A DNA stretch of 64,000 nt from Saccharopolyspora hirsuta (GTDB taxonomy: Bacteria; Actinomycetota; Actinomycetes; Mycobacteriales; Pseudonocardiaceae): the NCBI RefSeq assembly GCF_008630535.1, contig NZ_VWPH01000005.1, forward strand, positions 434,001-498,000, in the 5' to 3' direction. Both the position numbers and the translations under genes were made by a program. Below the pieces are notes generated by a model. That model was given only the letters and a program-made list of their open reading frames with translations. It searched no databases and was not told where the DNA came from. Shown in pieces: positions 6,971 to 15,621 of the stretch (positions within the stretch are counted from its first letter, which is position 1; each line of letters opens with the position of its first letter).

Positions 6971-8554
6971 ATGGCGGAGCAACCGGCGGGTCCTGCCCGA
7001 GCGTCGACCGATCGCGTCATCTTCGGCACCACCGCGCTGCTGGTCCTGTTCTTCCTCGGCTGGGGCATCGCCTCGCCCACGACCCTCGGCGCGTTCGCCG
7101 AGGCCGGGCTGCGCTGGGCGGTGGACGACATCGGCTGGGGGTTCTCGCTGGCCGCGACCGGGTTCGTGGTCTTCGTCGGCTGGCTCGCGCTGAGCCGCTA
7201 CGGGACGATCCCGCTGGGCGGTGACGGCGAACGGCCGGAGTTCCGCACGCCGTCGTGGATCGCGATGATGTTCATCGCGGGCATGGGCATCGGTCTGATG
7301 TTCTTCGGCGTGGCCGAACCGCTGGCGCACTACGTGCAGCCCCCGCCGGAAACGGTCGCGCCGCTGAGCCCCGCCGCCGTGCGGACGTCGTTCGCGACCA
7401 CGCTGTTCCACTGGACGCTGCACCCGTGGGCGATCTACGCGGTGGTCGGCCTGACGATCGCCTACGGCGCCTTCCGCCGGGGCAGGCGCCAGCTGATCAG
7501 CTCCGCGTTCGCTCCCCTGCTGGGGCGGCGGCGCGCGGTCAAGCCGCTGGGAAAGGTCATCGACGTCCTCGCGCTGTTCGCGACGCTGTTCGGTTCGGCG
7601 GCCTCGCTGGGCATCGGCACGCTGCAGATCAGCAGCGGGATGCGCAGCGCGGGGTGGATCGACGCCGTCGGCACACCGGTGCTGGTGCTGATCATCGCTG
7701 TCCTGACGGTCTGCTTCGTGGCCTCCGCGGTCTCCGGTGTCGCCCGGGGAATCCAGTGGCTGTCCGGGATCAACGTGGTCCTCGCCGCGGTGCTGGCGGT
7801 GTTCGTGCTGATCACCGGACCGACGGTGTTCATCCTGAGCCTGCTCCCGACCTCCGTCGGCAACTACGTCAGCGACTTCGCGGAGATGGCAGCGCGCACC
7901 GGGGCCACCGGGAGCGAGGCCCTCGACGAGTGGCTCTCGCACTGGACCATCTTCTACTGGGCGTGGTGGATCTCGTGGGCGCCGTTCGTCGGCACGTTCC
8001 TGGCCCGGATCAGCCGGGGTCGCAGCATCCGGCAGTTCGTCGGCGGGGTGCTCCTGGTGCCCGGCGCGGTCAGCACGGTCTGGTTCGCGATCTTCGGCGG
8101 CACCGCCATCGACCTGCAGCGCGGCGGCGCCGTCGACGTGGCCGGTTCCGGCGGCGAGGAGGTGCAGATCTTCACCGTCGTCCGAGCGCTTCCGATCCCC
8201 GCGGTCACCACGGTGCTGATCATCGCGCTGGTGGCGATCTTCTTCATCACCGGCGCCGACTCCGCGTCGCTCGTGATGGGCAAGTTCTCCCAGCGCGGCA
8301 CGATCTCGCCGCGGAAGTGGGTGATCGTGTTCTGGGGCGTGGCCACCGGATCCGTCGCCGCGATCATGCTCATCTCCGGCGAGGACCACGCCCTGGAGGG
8401 CATCCAGAACCTGACCTTCCTCGCCTCGGTCCCGTTCGCGCTGGTCATGGTCCTGATGTGCGCCTCCCTGGTCAAGGACCTGCGCAGCGACGACCAAGTC
8501 CTCGTCGACGAGCACGACGAAGGCGAGCCGGGACCGCCACCCGGACGCACCTGA
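6971..8554 (+). CDS. BCCT family transporter (betaine/carnitine/choline type)
   Basis: 527 residues with about 12 membrane segments. Signature stretches are MGIGLMFFGVAEPLAHY, FHWTLHPWAIYAVVGLTIAY and IFYWAWWISWAPFVGTFLARIS, which carry the Trp-rich substrate box of BCCT carriers. These take up quaternary ammonium compounds such as glycine betaine by sodium or proton coupling. The C-terminal tail is short and acidic (VDEHDEGEPGPPPG), lacking the long osmosensing tail of BetP. The ATG at 6971 puts the first membrane helix about 18 residues in. Confidence 0.92.
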   Translation: MAEQPAGPARASTDRVIFGTTALLVLFFLGWGIASPTTLGAFAEAGLRWAVDDIGWGFSLAATGFVVFVGWLALSRYGTIPLGGDGERPEFRTPSWIAMMFIAGMGIGLMFFGVAEPLAHYVQPPPETVAPLSPAAVRTSFATTLFHWTLHPWAIYAVVGLTIAYGAFRRGRRQLISSAFAPLLGRRRAVKPLGKVIDVLALFATLFGSAASLGIGTLQISSGMRSAGWIDAVGTPVLVLIIAVLTVCFVASAVSGVARGIQWLSGINVVLAAVLAVFVLITGPTVFILSLLPTSVGNYVSDFAEMAARTGATGSEALDEWLSHWTIFYWAWWISWAPFVGTFLARISRGRSIRQFVGGVLLVPGAVSTVWFAIFGGTAIDLQRGGAVDVAGSGGEEVQIFTVVRALPIPAVTTVLIIALVAIFFITGADSASLVMGKFSQRGTISPRKWVIVFWGVATGSVAAIMLISGEDHALEGIQNLTFLASVPFALVMVLMCASLVKDLRSDDQVLVDEHDEGEPGPPPGRT

Positions 8555-8651
8555 CGGCGCACCGCCGAGACGGCTGGTCGCACACGCGCGTGGTGAACTG
8601 CCGCTAGCATGACCGAGACGCCCCTCGGGAAACCTGCCCAGGAAGTGCCCC

Positions 8652-8867
8652 ATGTGCCGCAGCATCAAGACCCTCCGCCCGCCCTACGCCGAGGAGGTCA
8701 CCGAGGGTGACGTCCGCGCGGCGGCGTTGCAGTACGTCCGCAAGATCTCCGGGTTCCGGCAGCCCGCCGCGCACAACGCCGCGGCGTTCGAGCAGGCCGT
8801 GGACGAGATCGAGCAGGCCACCGCGAAGCTGCTCGCCTCGCTGCAGGTCCGCGGCCAGAACCGCTGA
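8652..8867 (+). CDS. DUF2277 family protein
   Basis: 71 residues beginning MCRSIKTLRPPYAEEVTEGD, which is the characteristic start of DUF2277, a small actinobacterial and proteobacterial family of unknown function. The early Cys-Arg and the alanine-rich helical second half fit the family. It stands alone between the BCCT transporter and a hydrolase. Confidence 0.85.
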   Translation: MCRSIKTLRPPYAEEVTEGDVRAAALQYVRKISGFRQPAAHNAAAFEQAVDEIEQATAKLLASLQVRGQNR

Positions 8868-8937
8868 TCTCTGGACCGGCGTGATCGCGGGCCGCAGAAT
8901 CGAGCTCGGCAATCCGACGCTGGGAGGTTGATCGAGC

Positions 8938-9729
8938 TTGCAGACCGCGACGGCCGCGCTGAACGGCATCCGCACGCACTACTGCGCGAACGGCTCGGGT
9001 CCGGCCGTGGTGTTCGTGCACGGTCTGGCCCAGGACCACCGCAGCTGGCAGCGCCAGCAGGAGGCGTTCACCGACCACCGCACCTACGCCTACGACGTGC
9101 GCGGCCACGGCGCGACGGCCCTCGGCGCTGCCGACGGCACCTTGGAGCAGCTGCGCGACGACCTGCTGGCGTTCCTCGCCGAGGTCTCCGGGCCCGCGGT
9201 GTGCGTCGGGTTCTCGCTGGGCGGCACCGTGGTGCTCTCCGCCGCCGCGCAGCGCCCCGACCTGGTCACCGGAGCCGTGGTGCTCGGCACCTCCTCCGTG
9301 GTGGGCCGACGGGCGGCCGAGATCAACCTCCAGCGCGCCGAGCAGGCCGCGGACCGCCCAGCCCTGCTGGAATCCCTGCGCGAGGACACCCGGGCGATGA
9401 CCTACGACTCCACAGTGGACGTCGACGAGCTGGTCGCGTACCGGGCATCGACGATCGGTGATGGCGCGGGCTACGCGAACGCCCTCACCGCGATGGCCGG
9501 GATCCGCGACAACCCGCTGACACCCGCGCTCGCCGCGATCGAGTGCCCGGTGACCGTGATCGGTGCCGAGCACGACGCGATCTGCCCGCGCAAGGCCGCC
9601 GACATCCTCCTCGAAGGCCTCCCCCGCGCGACCTACCTGGAGATCCCGAACTCCGGCCACCTGATGAACGTCGACAACCCGGAAGCCGTCACCACCGCCC
9701 TCCGCACCGCACTGGCGGGCGCGGACTGA
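8938..9729 (+). CDS. Alpha/beta hydrolase
   Basis: 263 residues. The start is a TTG at 8938, chosen because a strong GGGAGG ribosome site lies about 10 nt upstream and the fold begins right after it (NGIRTHYCANGSG). Catalytic elements are the HG oxyanion segment (28-29), nucleophile GFSLGG (S93), an Asp in AEHDAICP and a His in SGHLMNVDNP. The pattern resembles 3-oxoadipate enol-lactonase-like and haloperoxidase-like hydrolases. The substrate is unknown. It ends directly against the converging gene that follows. Confidence 0.82.
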   Translation: MQTATAALNGIRTHYCANGSGPAVVFVHGLAQDHRSWQRQQEAFTDHRTYAYDVRGHGATALGAADGTLEQLRDDLLAFLAEVSGPAVCVGFSLGGTVVLSAAAQRPDLVTGAVVLGTSSVVGRRAAEINLQRAEQAADRPALLESLREDTRAMTYDSTVDVDELVAYRASTIGDGAGYANALTAMAGIRDNPLTPALAAIECPVTVIGAEHDAICPRKAADILLEGLPRATYLEIPNSGHLMNVDNPEAVTTALRTALAGAD

Positions 9730-10173
9730 TCAGGCCGCGTCCAAGCGCTCCTTCATCGAGCCGCGCACGGCCGCCACCGCATCGCGGTACTCGGTCTCCG
9801 CCTCCACGACCACCTGACTGCCCGCACTGTTCCGCCGCCGCACCAGCAGCAGGCGATCGGCCGCGTCCAGGACCGCTCGCACCGGGCCGTCGGCCAGGTC
9901 CGGCTCGTGGAGCTCGATGTGCGCCGCCGCTTCGCGCAGCGGCTCCAGGACCGACCCCGGGGAATCGAGCGCGGAGGTCAACCTGCGAGCAGGCACCAGG
10001 AACTTGGCGAACCGCTCCTCCTGCAGCTCCTTCGCCTTCTCGAAACGCCGATCGTCACGTTCCTGCGCGGATCGCTTGTCGGTCCGGGCAGCGGTCAACC
10101 AGACGCCCGCCAGCGCACCGAGCGAACTGATGAGCGCGACCAGGACCGTGACGTAGCCAGGTGTTGACCCCAT
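9730..10173 (-). CDS. Single-pass membrane protein with coiled-coil domain, unknown function
   Basis: 147 residues from an ATG at 10173 (MGSTPGYVTVLVALISSLGALAGVWL). One N-terminal membrane helix (about 6-28) is followed by a long charged helix rich in Glu, Arg and Lys (RTDKRSAQERDDRRFEKAKELQ), then a helical C-terminal half. No enzymatic motif is visible. A longer frame reaches 10269, but the extra residues look non-coding. Similar one-helix plus coiled-coil proteins are common in actinobacteria with no assigned role. Divergent from the repeat-containing gene 83 bp away. Confidence 0.7.
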   Translation of the reverse strand: MGSTPGYVTVLVALISSLGALAGVWLTAARTDKRSAQERDDRRFEKAKELQEERFAKFLVPARRLTSALDSPGSVLEPLREAAAHIELHEPDLADGPVRAVLDAADRLLLVRRRNSAGSQVVVEAETEYRDAVAAVRGSMKERLDAA

Positions 10174-10256
10174 GCCCGGACACGTTACCGCCAGGGCCAC
10201 CGCGCCGGATCCGAACGGTAGAATCGGGGCGGAAACGTCCCCACAGGAGAAATTGC

Positions 10257-12005
10257 GTGTCGGCTTCACCCTGGGTCAAGGTGCCCATCGGCCCCGACGG
10301 CCCGCGGTGGTCCACAGTGCACCCGCTGCGGACTGCGCTGGTGGTCGTCCACACGCTGACCGCGTGGAACCGGCTCGCCGACATCCTTCCCGTCTTCGAC
10401 TCCGACCACCGCGTGCAGCTGGTGTTCACGTTCCCCGGAGCGTCCGCCATCGACTCCGACGTGGAGCACGTCCTGCACGAGCGCGGTGCGATCCGCATCG
10501 ACTGGTCGCAGGCGGTCGACACCGAGTTCGACCTGGCCATCTCCGTGCACAACAGCGGGGATCTGCACGAAATCAACGCCCCGCTGATCACACTTTCGCA
10601 CGGAATGGGATATACTAAGCACGCGAATCAGCGAATCAGCGAATCAGCGAATCAGCGAATCAGCGAATCAGCGAATCAGCGAATCAGCGAATCAGCGAAT
10701 CAGCGAATCAGCGAATCAGCGAATCGCTCCGTCTACGGCTTGTCGCCGGAGTGGCTGCTCCGGGACGGTTCCGTCGTCCCGACGGCTGTCGTGCTCTCGC
10801 ACGACGAACAGCTCGGGCGGCTCGCCGCGACGACCCCGCAGGCGGTGCCCGCTGCTGTCGTGGCCGGTGATCCCTGCTTCGACCGCTTGCGCGCAAGCCT
10901 CCCGGAACGGGCCGAGTACCGCCGGGCGCTGGGTGCCGACGCGAGCTCCACGGTGGTCGCGGTCTCGTCGACGTGGGGCGACAAGTCGCTGATCGGCCGC
11001 CACCCCGAGCTGATCGGTGAATTGCTCGCGGAACTGCCGGACGATCACGTCGTCGCCGCCGTCCTGCACCCGAACACCTGGTACGCCCATGGCCCCTGGC
11101 AGCTGCGATACTGGCTCGGCGCATCGCTGCGGTCCGGGCTCCGGCTGATCCCGCCAGCCGAGGGCTGGCAGCAGACGATCATCGCCGCGGACGTGACCAT
11201 CGGCGATCACGGCGCCGTGACCGGCTACTCAGCTGCACTCCGAAAACCCACGTTGCTGGCCTCGTTCCCCGAGGAGGAGGTCGCCGCTGGTTCCGCGGTG
11301 GCCGCGGTGGGCTCGGCCGCGCCGCGCCTGGACGTGCACCGCGGGCTCGCCGACCAGCTCCGCGAAGCGATCCGGCGGCACGACCCGGACCGGTTCGGCG
11401 AGGTCGAACGGCTCACGAGCTCGGTCCCCGACGACTCGGCGCAGCACCTCCGGAAGCTCTGCTACCGGCTCATGGACCTGCCGGAACCGACCGGCTCAGC
11501 GCTGGTCCCGGTGTACCCGGCCCGCACGCTCGTGCCTGAGCGGGACACCGTCCGCGCCTGGTGGTTCGACGGGGACTGGCACGGCGACGAGGTCCGGCTG
11601 ACCCGATGGCCAGCCGATGTGCACCTCCGACGCGGTCGCAAACCCGCTTCCCCGGACCGGTTCCTCGTGGTGGCCAGCACGCACCCGCAGCGCGACACGC
11701 GCAATTCCGCCGCAGTCGTCGTGCGCGAGGTGGATGCGGCCGACGACGTCGGTGAGGTGCTCGCCCAGCTGCTGACCTCTTTCCCGGCTTGTCGACTCGC
11801 CGCGGCCCGCCTCGGCGGCCAGTGCTGGATGCTGGACCGCGAAGGGCACCAGCTGTCGGCGACCACGACGGATGCCGTGGCCGCGGCGTCAGCCGTCCAC
11901 GCGTGGTCCCGGGCCCGGCGGGACTGGTCGGCGCTCCCAGCTCGGTTCGACCTGGCGGTGGGGGCGCGCCGATCCACCGTCGTGATCGCGAAGCGCGATC
12001 AGTGA
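10257..12005 (+). CDS. GT-B-like (CDP-glycerol glycerophosphotransferase-like) protein with an internal 8-bp tandem repeat
   Basis: 582 residues from a GTG with AGGAGA about 7 nt upstream. The layout is that of TagF-like GT-B proteins: an N-terminal Rossmann-like half (LRTALVVVHTLTAWNRLADIL) and a C-terminal half with VVAVSSTWG, VLHPNTW and IGDHGAVTGYSAALRKPTL, resembling the nucleotide-binding lobe. TagF enzymes polymerise glycerol phosphate on cell-wall teichoic acid, but the assignment here is only by layout. Residues 123-157 are nearly five copies of ANQRISES, encoded by an 8-bp tandem repeat. Since 8 is not a multiple of 3, gaining or losing one copy shifts the frame and truncates the protein at 10870 or 10992. 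In the sequence as given the frame is open. Confidence 0.65.
   Translation: MSASPWVKVPIGPDGPRWSTVHPLRTALVVVHTLTAWNRLADILPVFDSDHRVQLVFTFPGASAIDSDVEHVLHERGAIRIDWSQAVDTEFDLAISVHNSGDLHEINAPLITLSHGMGYTKHANQRISESANQRISESANQRISESANQRISESANRSVYGLSPEWLLRDGSVVPTAVVLSHDEQLGRLAATTPQAVPAAVVAGDPCFDRLRASLPERAEYRRALGADASSTVVAVSSTWGDKSLIGRHPELIGELLAELPDDHVVAAVLHPNTWYAHGPWQLRYWLGASLRSGLRLIPPAEGWQQTIIAADVTIGDHGAVTGYSAALRKPTLLASFPEEEVAAGSAVAAVGSAAPRLDVHRGLADQLREAIRRHDPDRFGEVERLTSSVPDDSAQHLRKLCYRLMDLPEPTGSALVPVYPARTLVPERDTVRAWWFDGDWHGDEVRLTRWPADVHLRRGRKPASPDRFLVVASTHPQRDTRNSAAVVVREVDAADDVGEVLAQLLTSFPACRLAAARLGGQCWMLDREGHQLSATTTDAVAAASAVHAWSRARRDWSALPARFDLAVGARRSTVVIAKRDQ
10623..10725 (+). repeat. Tandem 8-bp repeat GCGAATCA, 12 full copies plus 7 bases
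   Basis: Twelve perfect contiguous octamers (10623-10718) and a partial thirteenth (10719-10725). The array lies inside a coding region. All three forward frames read the same repeating octapeptide, so no stop arises inside the array, but the downstream frame depends on copy number modulo 3. This is the form of a phase-variable contingency locus. Confidence 0.95.
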
Positions 12006-13975
12006 CCGAGCTCGTCGAGCTCGCCCCGCACCTCTTCAGCCCTGGTATCGCCGAGCTTCTCGTACAGCGCCAGCGCTTCCCGGTACGCCTCGGTCGCGGT
12101 GCCGACGTCCCCGCCCTCGACCGCCGCACCGCCGAGGTCGACCAGGACATCGGCCAGCAGCTTCACCGCGCCTTCGCCCCGGAACAGGTCCGCGGCCGCC
12201 GCCAGATCCGCACGCCCGTCCGCACCACCGCGGACCTTCCCCCTGACGTGCAAGCACTTCGCCCGGTTGTCGGGCTCCTTCGTCCCCTCCCGGAAGTACT
12301 CCAGCGCTCGGTCGACGTGCTGCTCGGCCCGCTCCCGATCGCCGAGCTTCTCGAACGCCCTCGCTCGCTGCAGGCTCAGCAGGGCGAACATGCGGTCCTG
12401 CTGCGCCGGTTCGATCTCCTCGCCAGTGGCCGACTCGACCACTTCCCAGGAAAGGGCGTAATCCTGCAGCGCGCCCCGCAGGTCGCCGCGCTTGGCCTTG
12501 AGCTTGCCGTTCCACTCGTACGAGCTCTGCTGGCCGTGCTTGTCGCCGATCTCGTGCGCGATGCGGCTGAACTCCGCGAAGTCCTCCCCCGCCCGCTCCA
12601 GGTCGCCGACGGCGAGGCGGGCCGCCCCGCGCTGCTGGTGCAGCTGCATGCGGGCAGCCGGGTCGGTGGCGACCTCCAGCGCGATGTCGTGCAGCTCGAG
12701 CCAGATGTCGTAGTGGTGGTGGTAGTGCAGGTACTTGAAGAGCATGATCACGAGCCGGACGGCGGCATCGCCCTGCCCCAGCGCAGGCGCTTCCCGCACG
12801 CACGCGACCAGGTTGGTCAGCTCCGCGGCGAACCAGTCCAGCGCCTGCTCCCGCGTCACCACGAGCTCGGGTTCAGCGAGCCCGTCGAACAGCGGACCGG
12901 CGCGCCACCGGTCGGACACCGCCCGGTCCCGCGGATTGGCCTGGTCCACGAACCACGTCACGAGCTCCGCCTTCAGCTCGCGGCACAGCTCGGCGCCGTC
13001 TTCGGCGTTGGCCTTCTCCTGCGCGTCGATCCGGACGAGGTCGTGGAACTCGAAGCGGTTCCCGGCCTCGATCAGCAGGTTCCGGTCAACCAGATTGTGC
13101 AGGAGCAGCACGGCATCGTGCTCGTCCACACCGAGCACGACAGCCGCAGCGTCCGCGGTGAAGGACGAACCCGGGATCAGGGCGCACCTCCGGTAAACCC
13201 GCTGCAGCTCTCGGGAAATCTCGTCGTAGGTCACCTGGAGGAACGCGGGGATGCGAGCCTGGTCGTCGAATTCCAGCAGTGCTGAACTCGACTTCCGCAA
13301 CTTGCCGAGCAGGGGTTCGGCAACCGCCGCTCGTCCGACCAGCTGCGCCGCCACGATCTTGATCAGCAGCGGGATGCCGCAGCACTGATCGGCGAGCGCC
13401 TCGATCACGGCCCGGTCGATCTCCGTCGCCGTCTGGCGGAGGTCGTGGATGAACAGCTCCAACGCCTCGCCGTCCGGCAGCTTCTCCACCGAGTAGGGCT
13501 CGAACCCGTCCGCCACCAGCGAGCGGGACAGCACGTGCGTGATCACCACGACCGCCGACTCCGGGGAACTTCCCGGCACCAGGTCCGCCACCAGGTCGGC
13601 ACGCACCGCATCGTCGATCACGACCAGTCGGCGGGCGTCGCTCATGCGCTGGTCGTACGCGGCTTTGAGCCCCTCCCGCGTGGCGGGCAGCTCGGTCTCC
13701 GGGACGCCGAGCCCGAGCAGGGCCTGCCGCATCAGCGAGGTGTCCGGGACCGGCTCACCGCCGACTTGCTGACCGTAGAGCCAGATCGGCTGCCCGCTGA
13801 AGGAGTCCCGCTCCAGCTCGGCGAATTCGCGGACCATGCTCGACGTCCCCACCCCGGGCATGCCGGTCACGTGCATCTTGCAGACGTGTCCCCCGCTCCG
13901 GCAGCGGCGCAGCTGATCCCTCATCCTGCCGAGGTTCTCGCGCCGATCCATGAACCGCTCCGCTCGCGCCTGCAC
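11999..13975 (-). CDS. STAND-type NTPase-like protein with C-terminal TPR repeats; altered Walker A
   Basis: 658 residues from a GTG at 13975 (GGGGGAG about 9 nt upstream); an ATG at 13951 is an equal alternative. Residues 33-60 hold the P-loop region GMPGVGTSSMV, in which the Walker A Lys is replaced by Thr. LVVIDDAV further on is Walker B-like. The middle region has the helical arrangement of NB-ARC/AfsR-type STAND proteins (EALADQCCGIPLLIKIVAAQL, ALIPGSSFTADAAAVVLG). The last 230 residues are TPR-like helical pairs (RGAARLAVGDLERAGEDF, EAYREALALYEKLGD). STAND proteins are signal-sensing switches. The missing Lys suggests weak or no ATP hydrolysis. It converges on the repeat-containing gene, overlapping it by 7 nt. 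Confidence 0.8.
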   Translation of the reverse strand: MQARAERFMDRRENLGRMRDQLRRCRSGGHVCKMHVTGMPGVGTSSMVREFAELERDSFSGQPIWLYGQQVGGEPVPDTSLMRQALLGLGVPETELPATREGLKAAYDQRMSDARRLVVIDDAVRADLVADLVPGSSPESAVVVITHVLSRSLVADGFEPYSVEKLPDGEALELFIHDLRQTATEIDRAVIEALADQCCGIPLLIKIVAAQLVGRAAVAEPLLGKLRKSSSALLEFDDQARIPAFLQVTYDEISRELQRVYRRCALIPGSSFTADAAAVVLGVDEHDAVLLLHNLVDRNLLIEAGNRFEFHDLVRIDAQEKANAEDGAELCRELKAELVTWFVDQANPRDRAVSDRWRAGPLFDGLAEPELVVTREQALDWFAAELTNLVACVREAPALGQGDAAVRLVIMLFKYLHYHHHYDIWLELHDIALEVATDPAARMQLHQQRGAARLAVGDLERAGEDFAEFSRIAHEIGDKHGQQSSYEWNGKLKAKRGDLRGALQDYALSWEVVESATGEEIEPAQQDRMFALLSLQRARAFEKLGDRERAEQHVDRALEYFREGTKEPDNRAKCLHVRGKVRGGADGRADLAAAADLFRGEGAVKLLADVLVDLGGAAVEGGDVGTATEAYREALALYEKLGDTRAEEVRGELDELGH

Positions 13976-14062
13976 CTGGCCCCACTCCCCCAATTCCAGA
14001 ACGTCGGAAAGATCGCGCGCAGTCCACGTTAGCGCACGCTGCGTGCATCCCGGACAGCGCAA

Positions 14063-14095
14063 GAGGCGGCCGCGGTGTGGAACCGCAGCCGCCTC
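14063..14095 (-). terminator. Hairpin terminator of the tct operon
   Basis: Arms 14063-14076 and 14082-14095 pair in 13 of 14 positions around a 5-nt loop. The hairpin lies about 15 nt after the tctA stop on the minus strand. No long T-run follows, as is usual in high-GC actinobacteria. Confidence 0.65.
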
Positions 14096-14109
14096 CTGGG
14101 GAGGGTCGA

Positions 14110-15618
14110 TCAGGCGTCGACCCGGTCCGGCTCGTTCTGCTTCTTCGCGCGGACGAGCTTGTTCCACAGCGGCCAGGTCAGCAGCAGGGCGATGATCACG
14201 TAGACCGCGATCGCCAGCGGCGAGTTCACCAGGCCGGTCAGCGAACCGTCGCTGATCTGCAGCGCTCGGCGCATCTGCAGCTCCGCGGCCGGGCCGAGGA
14301 TGACGCCGACGATGGCCGGCAGCACCGGCAGCCCGTAGCGGCGCATCGCGAAGCCGATCACACCGATGATGAACAGCAGCACCAAGTCCAGCGCCTCACC
14401 ACCGACCGCGTACGCGCCGACGCTGGCGAAGAACAGGATCCCGGCGTACAGGTACGGGCGCGGGATCTGCAGCAGCTTCGCCCACACCGGGGCCATCGGC
14501 AGGTTGATGACCAGCAGCAGCGCCAAGCCCACGAACATGCTCGCGATCAGCGCCCACACCAGGTCCGCCTCGCGCTGGAACAGCAGCGGCCCGGGCTGGA
14601 TGCCGTACTGCTGGAACGCCGCCAGCATCACCGCGGCCACCGAGGTGGTCGGCAGGCCCAGGGTGAGCATGGTGACCATCGTGCCCGCCGCGCTCGCCGT
14701 GGCGGTCGCCTCCGGTCCGGCGACGCCCTCGATGGCGCCCTTGCCCCAGTCACCGGTCTTGCGGGACAGCTGCTTCTCGACCGTGTAGGACAGGAACGTC
14801 GGCATCTCCGCGCCACCGGCCGGGATCGCGCCGAACGGGAACCCGATCAGCGGCCCGCGCAGCCACGGCTTCCAGGTGCGCCGCAGGTCTGCCCGGCCCA
14901 GCCAGGGACGGCCGACCGACAGCGGCTTGTCCTGGGTGTGCCGCAGGTGCGCGGCGACCCACAGCGACTCGCCGACGGCGAACAGCCCGACCGCCACGAC
15001 CACCACGTCGATGCCGTCGGCCAGCTGCAGCGAGCCGAACGTCAGGCGGGCCTGGCCGCTCATCTGGTCCAGGCCGACCAGCCCGATGGTCAGGCCGATC
15101 AGCAGCGAGGCGAACCCGCGGATCCGCGAGCTGCCCAGCACGGTCGCGGTCGCGGCGAAGGCCAGCACCATGAACGCGAAGTAGTCCGGGGCGCCGATGT
15201 TCACCGCGTAGCCCGCGATCACCGGTGCCAGCAGCACCAGCAGGACCAGGCCGATCAGGCCGCCGATGAAGTGGCCGATCGCCGCCGCGGCCAGCGCCTG
15301 CGAGCCGCGGCCCGCCTTGGCCATCTTGTTGCCCTCGATGGCCACCACCACCGCCGCGCTCTCACCCGGGGTGTTGAGCAGGATCGAGGTGGTCGAGCCG
15401 CCGAACATGCCGCCGAAGTAGATCCCGGCGAACATGATGAACGCACCGGTGGGGTCCAGCGCGTAGGTGACCGGCAGCAGCAGCGCCACCGCCATCGCCG
15501 GGCCGATGCCCGGCAGCACGCCCACGGCGGTGCCGAGCAGCACGCCGATCGCGGCGAACAGCAGGTGCTCCGGGGTCAGCGCGGTGCTGAAGCCCGCCAG
15601 GAGGTTGGACAGGTCCAT
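14110..15618 (-). CDS. tctA: Tripartite tricarboxylate transporter, large permease subunit TctA
   Basis: 502 residues with about 11-12 membrane helices. Family signatures are GTAVGVLPGIGPAMAVALLLPVTY near residue 30 and GESAAVVVAIEGNKMAKAG near 105, the two glycine-rich re-entrant regions of TctA. It forms the membrane channel, with TctB, for carboxylates delivered by the periplasmic-type binding protein TctC. It is the third gene of a tctC-tctB-tctA operon on the minus strand; the start follows tctB by 3 nt. Confidence 0.95.
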   Translation of the reverse strand: MDLSNLLAGFSTALTPEHLLFAAIGVLLGTAVGVLPGIGPAMAVALLLPVTYALDPTGAFIMFAGIYFGGMFGGSTTSILLNTPGESAAVVVAIEGNKMAKAGRGSQALAAAAIGHFIGGLIGLVLLVLLAPVIAGYAVNIGAPDYFAFMVLAFAATATVLGSSRIRGFASLLIGLTIGLVGLDQMSGQARLTFGSLQLADGIDVVVVAVGLFAVGESLWVAAHLRHTQDKPLSVGRPWLGRADLRRTWKPWLRGPLIGFPFGAIPAGGAEMPTFLSYTVEKQLSRKTGDWGKGAIEGVAGPEATATASAAGTMVTMLTLGLPTTSVAAVMLAAFQQYGIQPGPLLFQREADLVWALIASMFVGLALLLVINLPMAPVWAKLLQIPRPYLYAGILFFASVGAYAVGGEALDLVLLFIIGVIGFAMRRYGLPVLPAIVGVILGPAAELQMRRALQISDGSLTGLVNSPLAIAVYVIIALLLTWPLWNKLVRAKKQNEPDRVDA

Positions 15619-15621
15619 CGG

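Noticed and set aside
10172-10618. A 148-codon frame ending just before the tandem repeat
   Set aside because: It is a different frame of the same region with Arg/Pro-rich shadow composition; the frame that runs through the repeat has the recognisable protein.
10608-10622. Internal promoter at TATACT before the tandem repeat
   Set aside because: The hexamer is a good -10 match but has no -35 at a sensible distance, and it lies inside a coding frame.
12036-12803. Second minus-strand gene inside the STAND gene
   Set aside because: Arg/Gly/Pro-rich frame overlapping the TPR-coding part; only the frame with TPR periodicity is supported.
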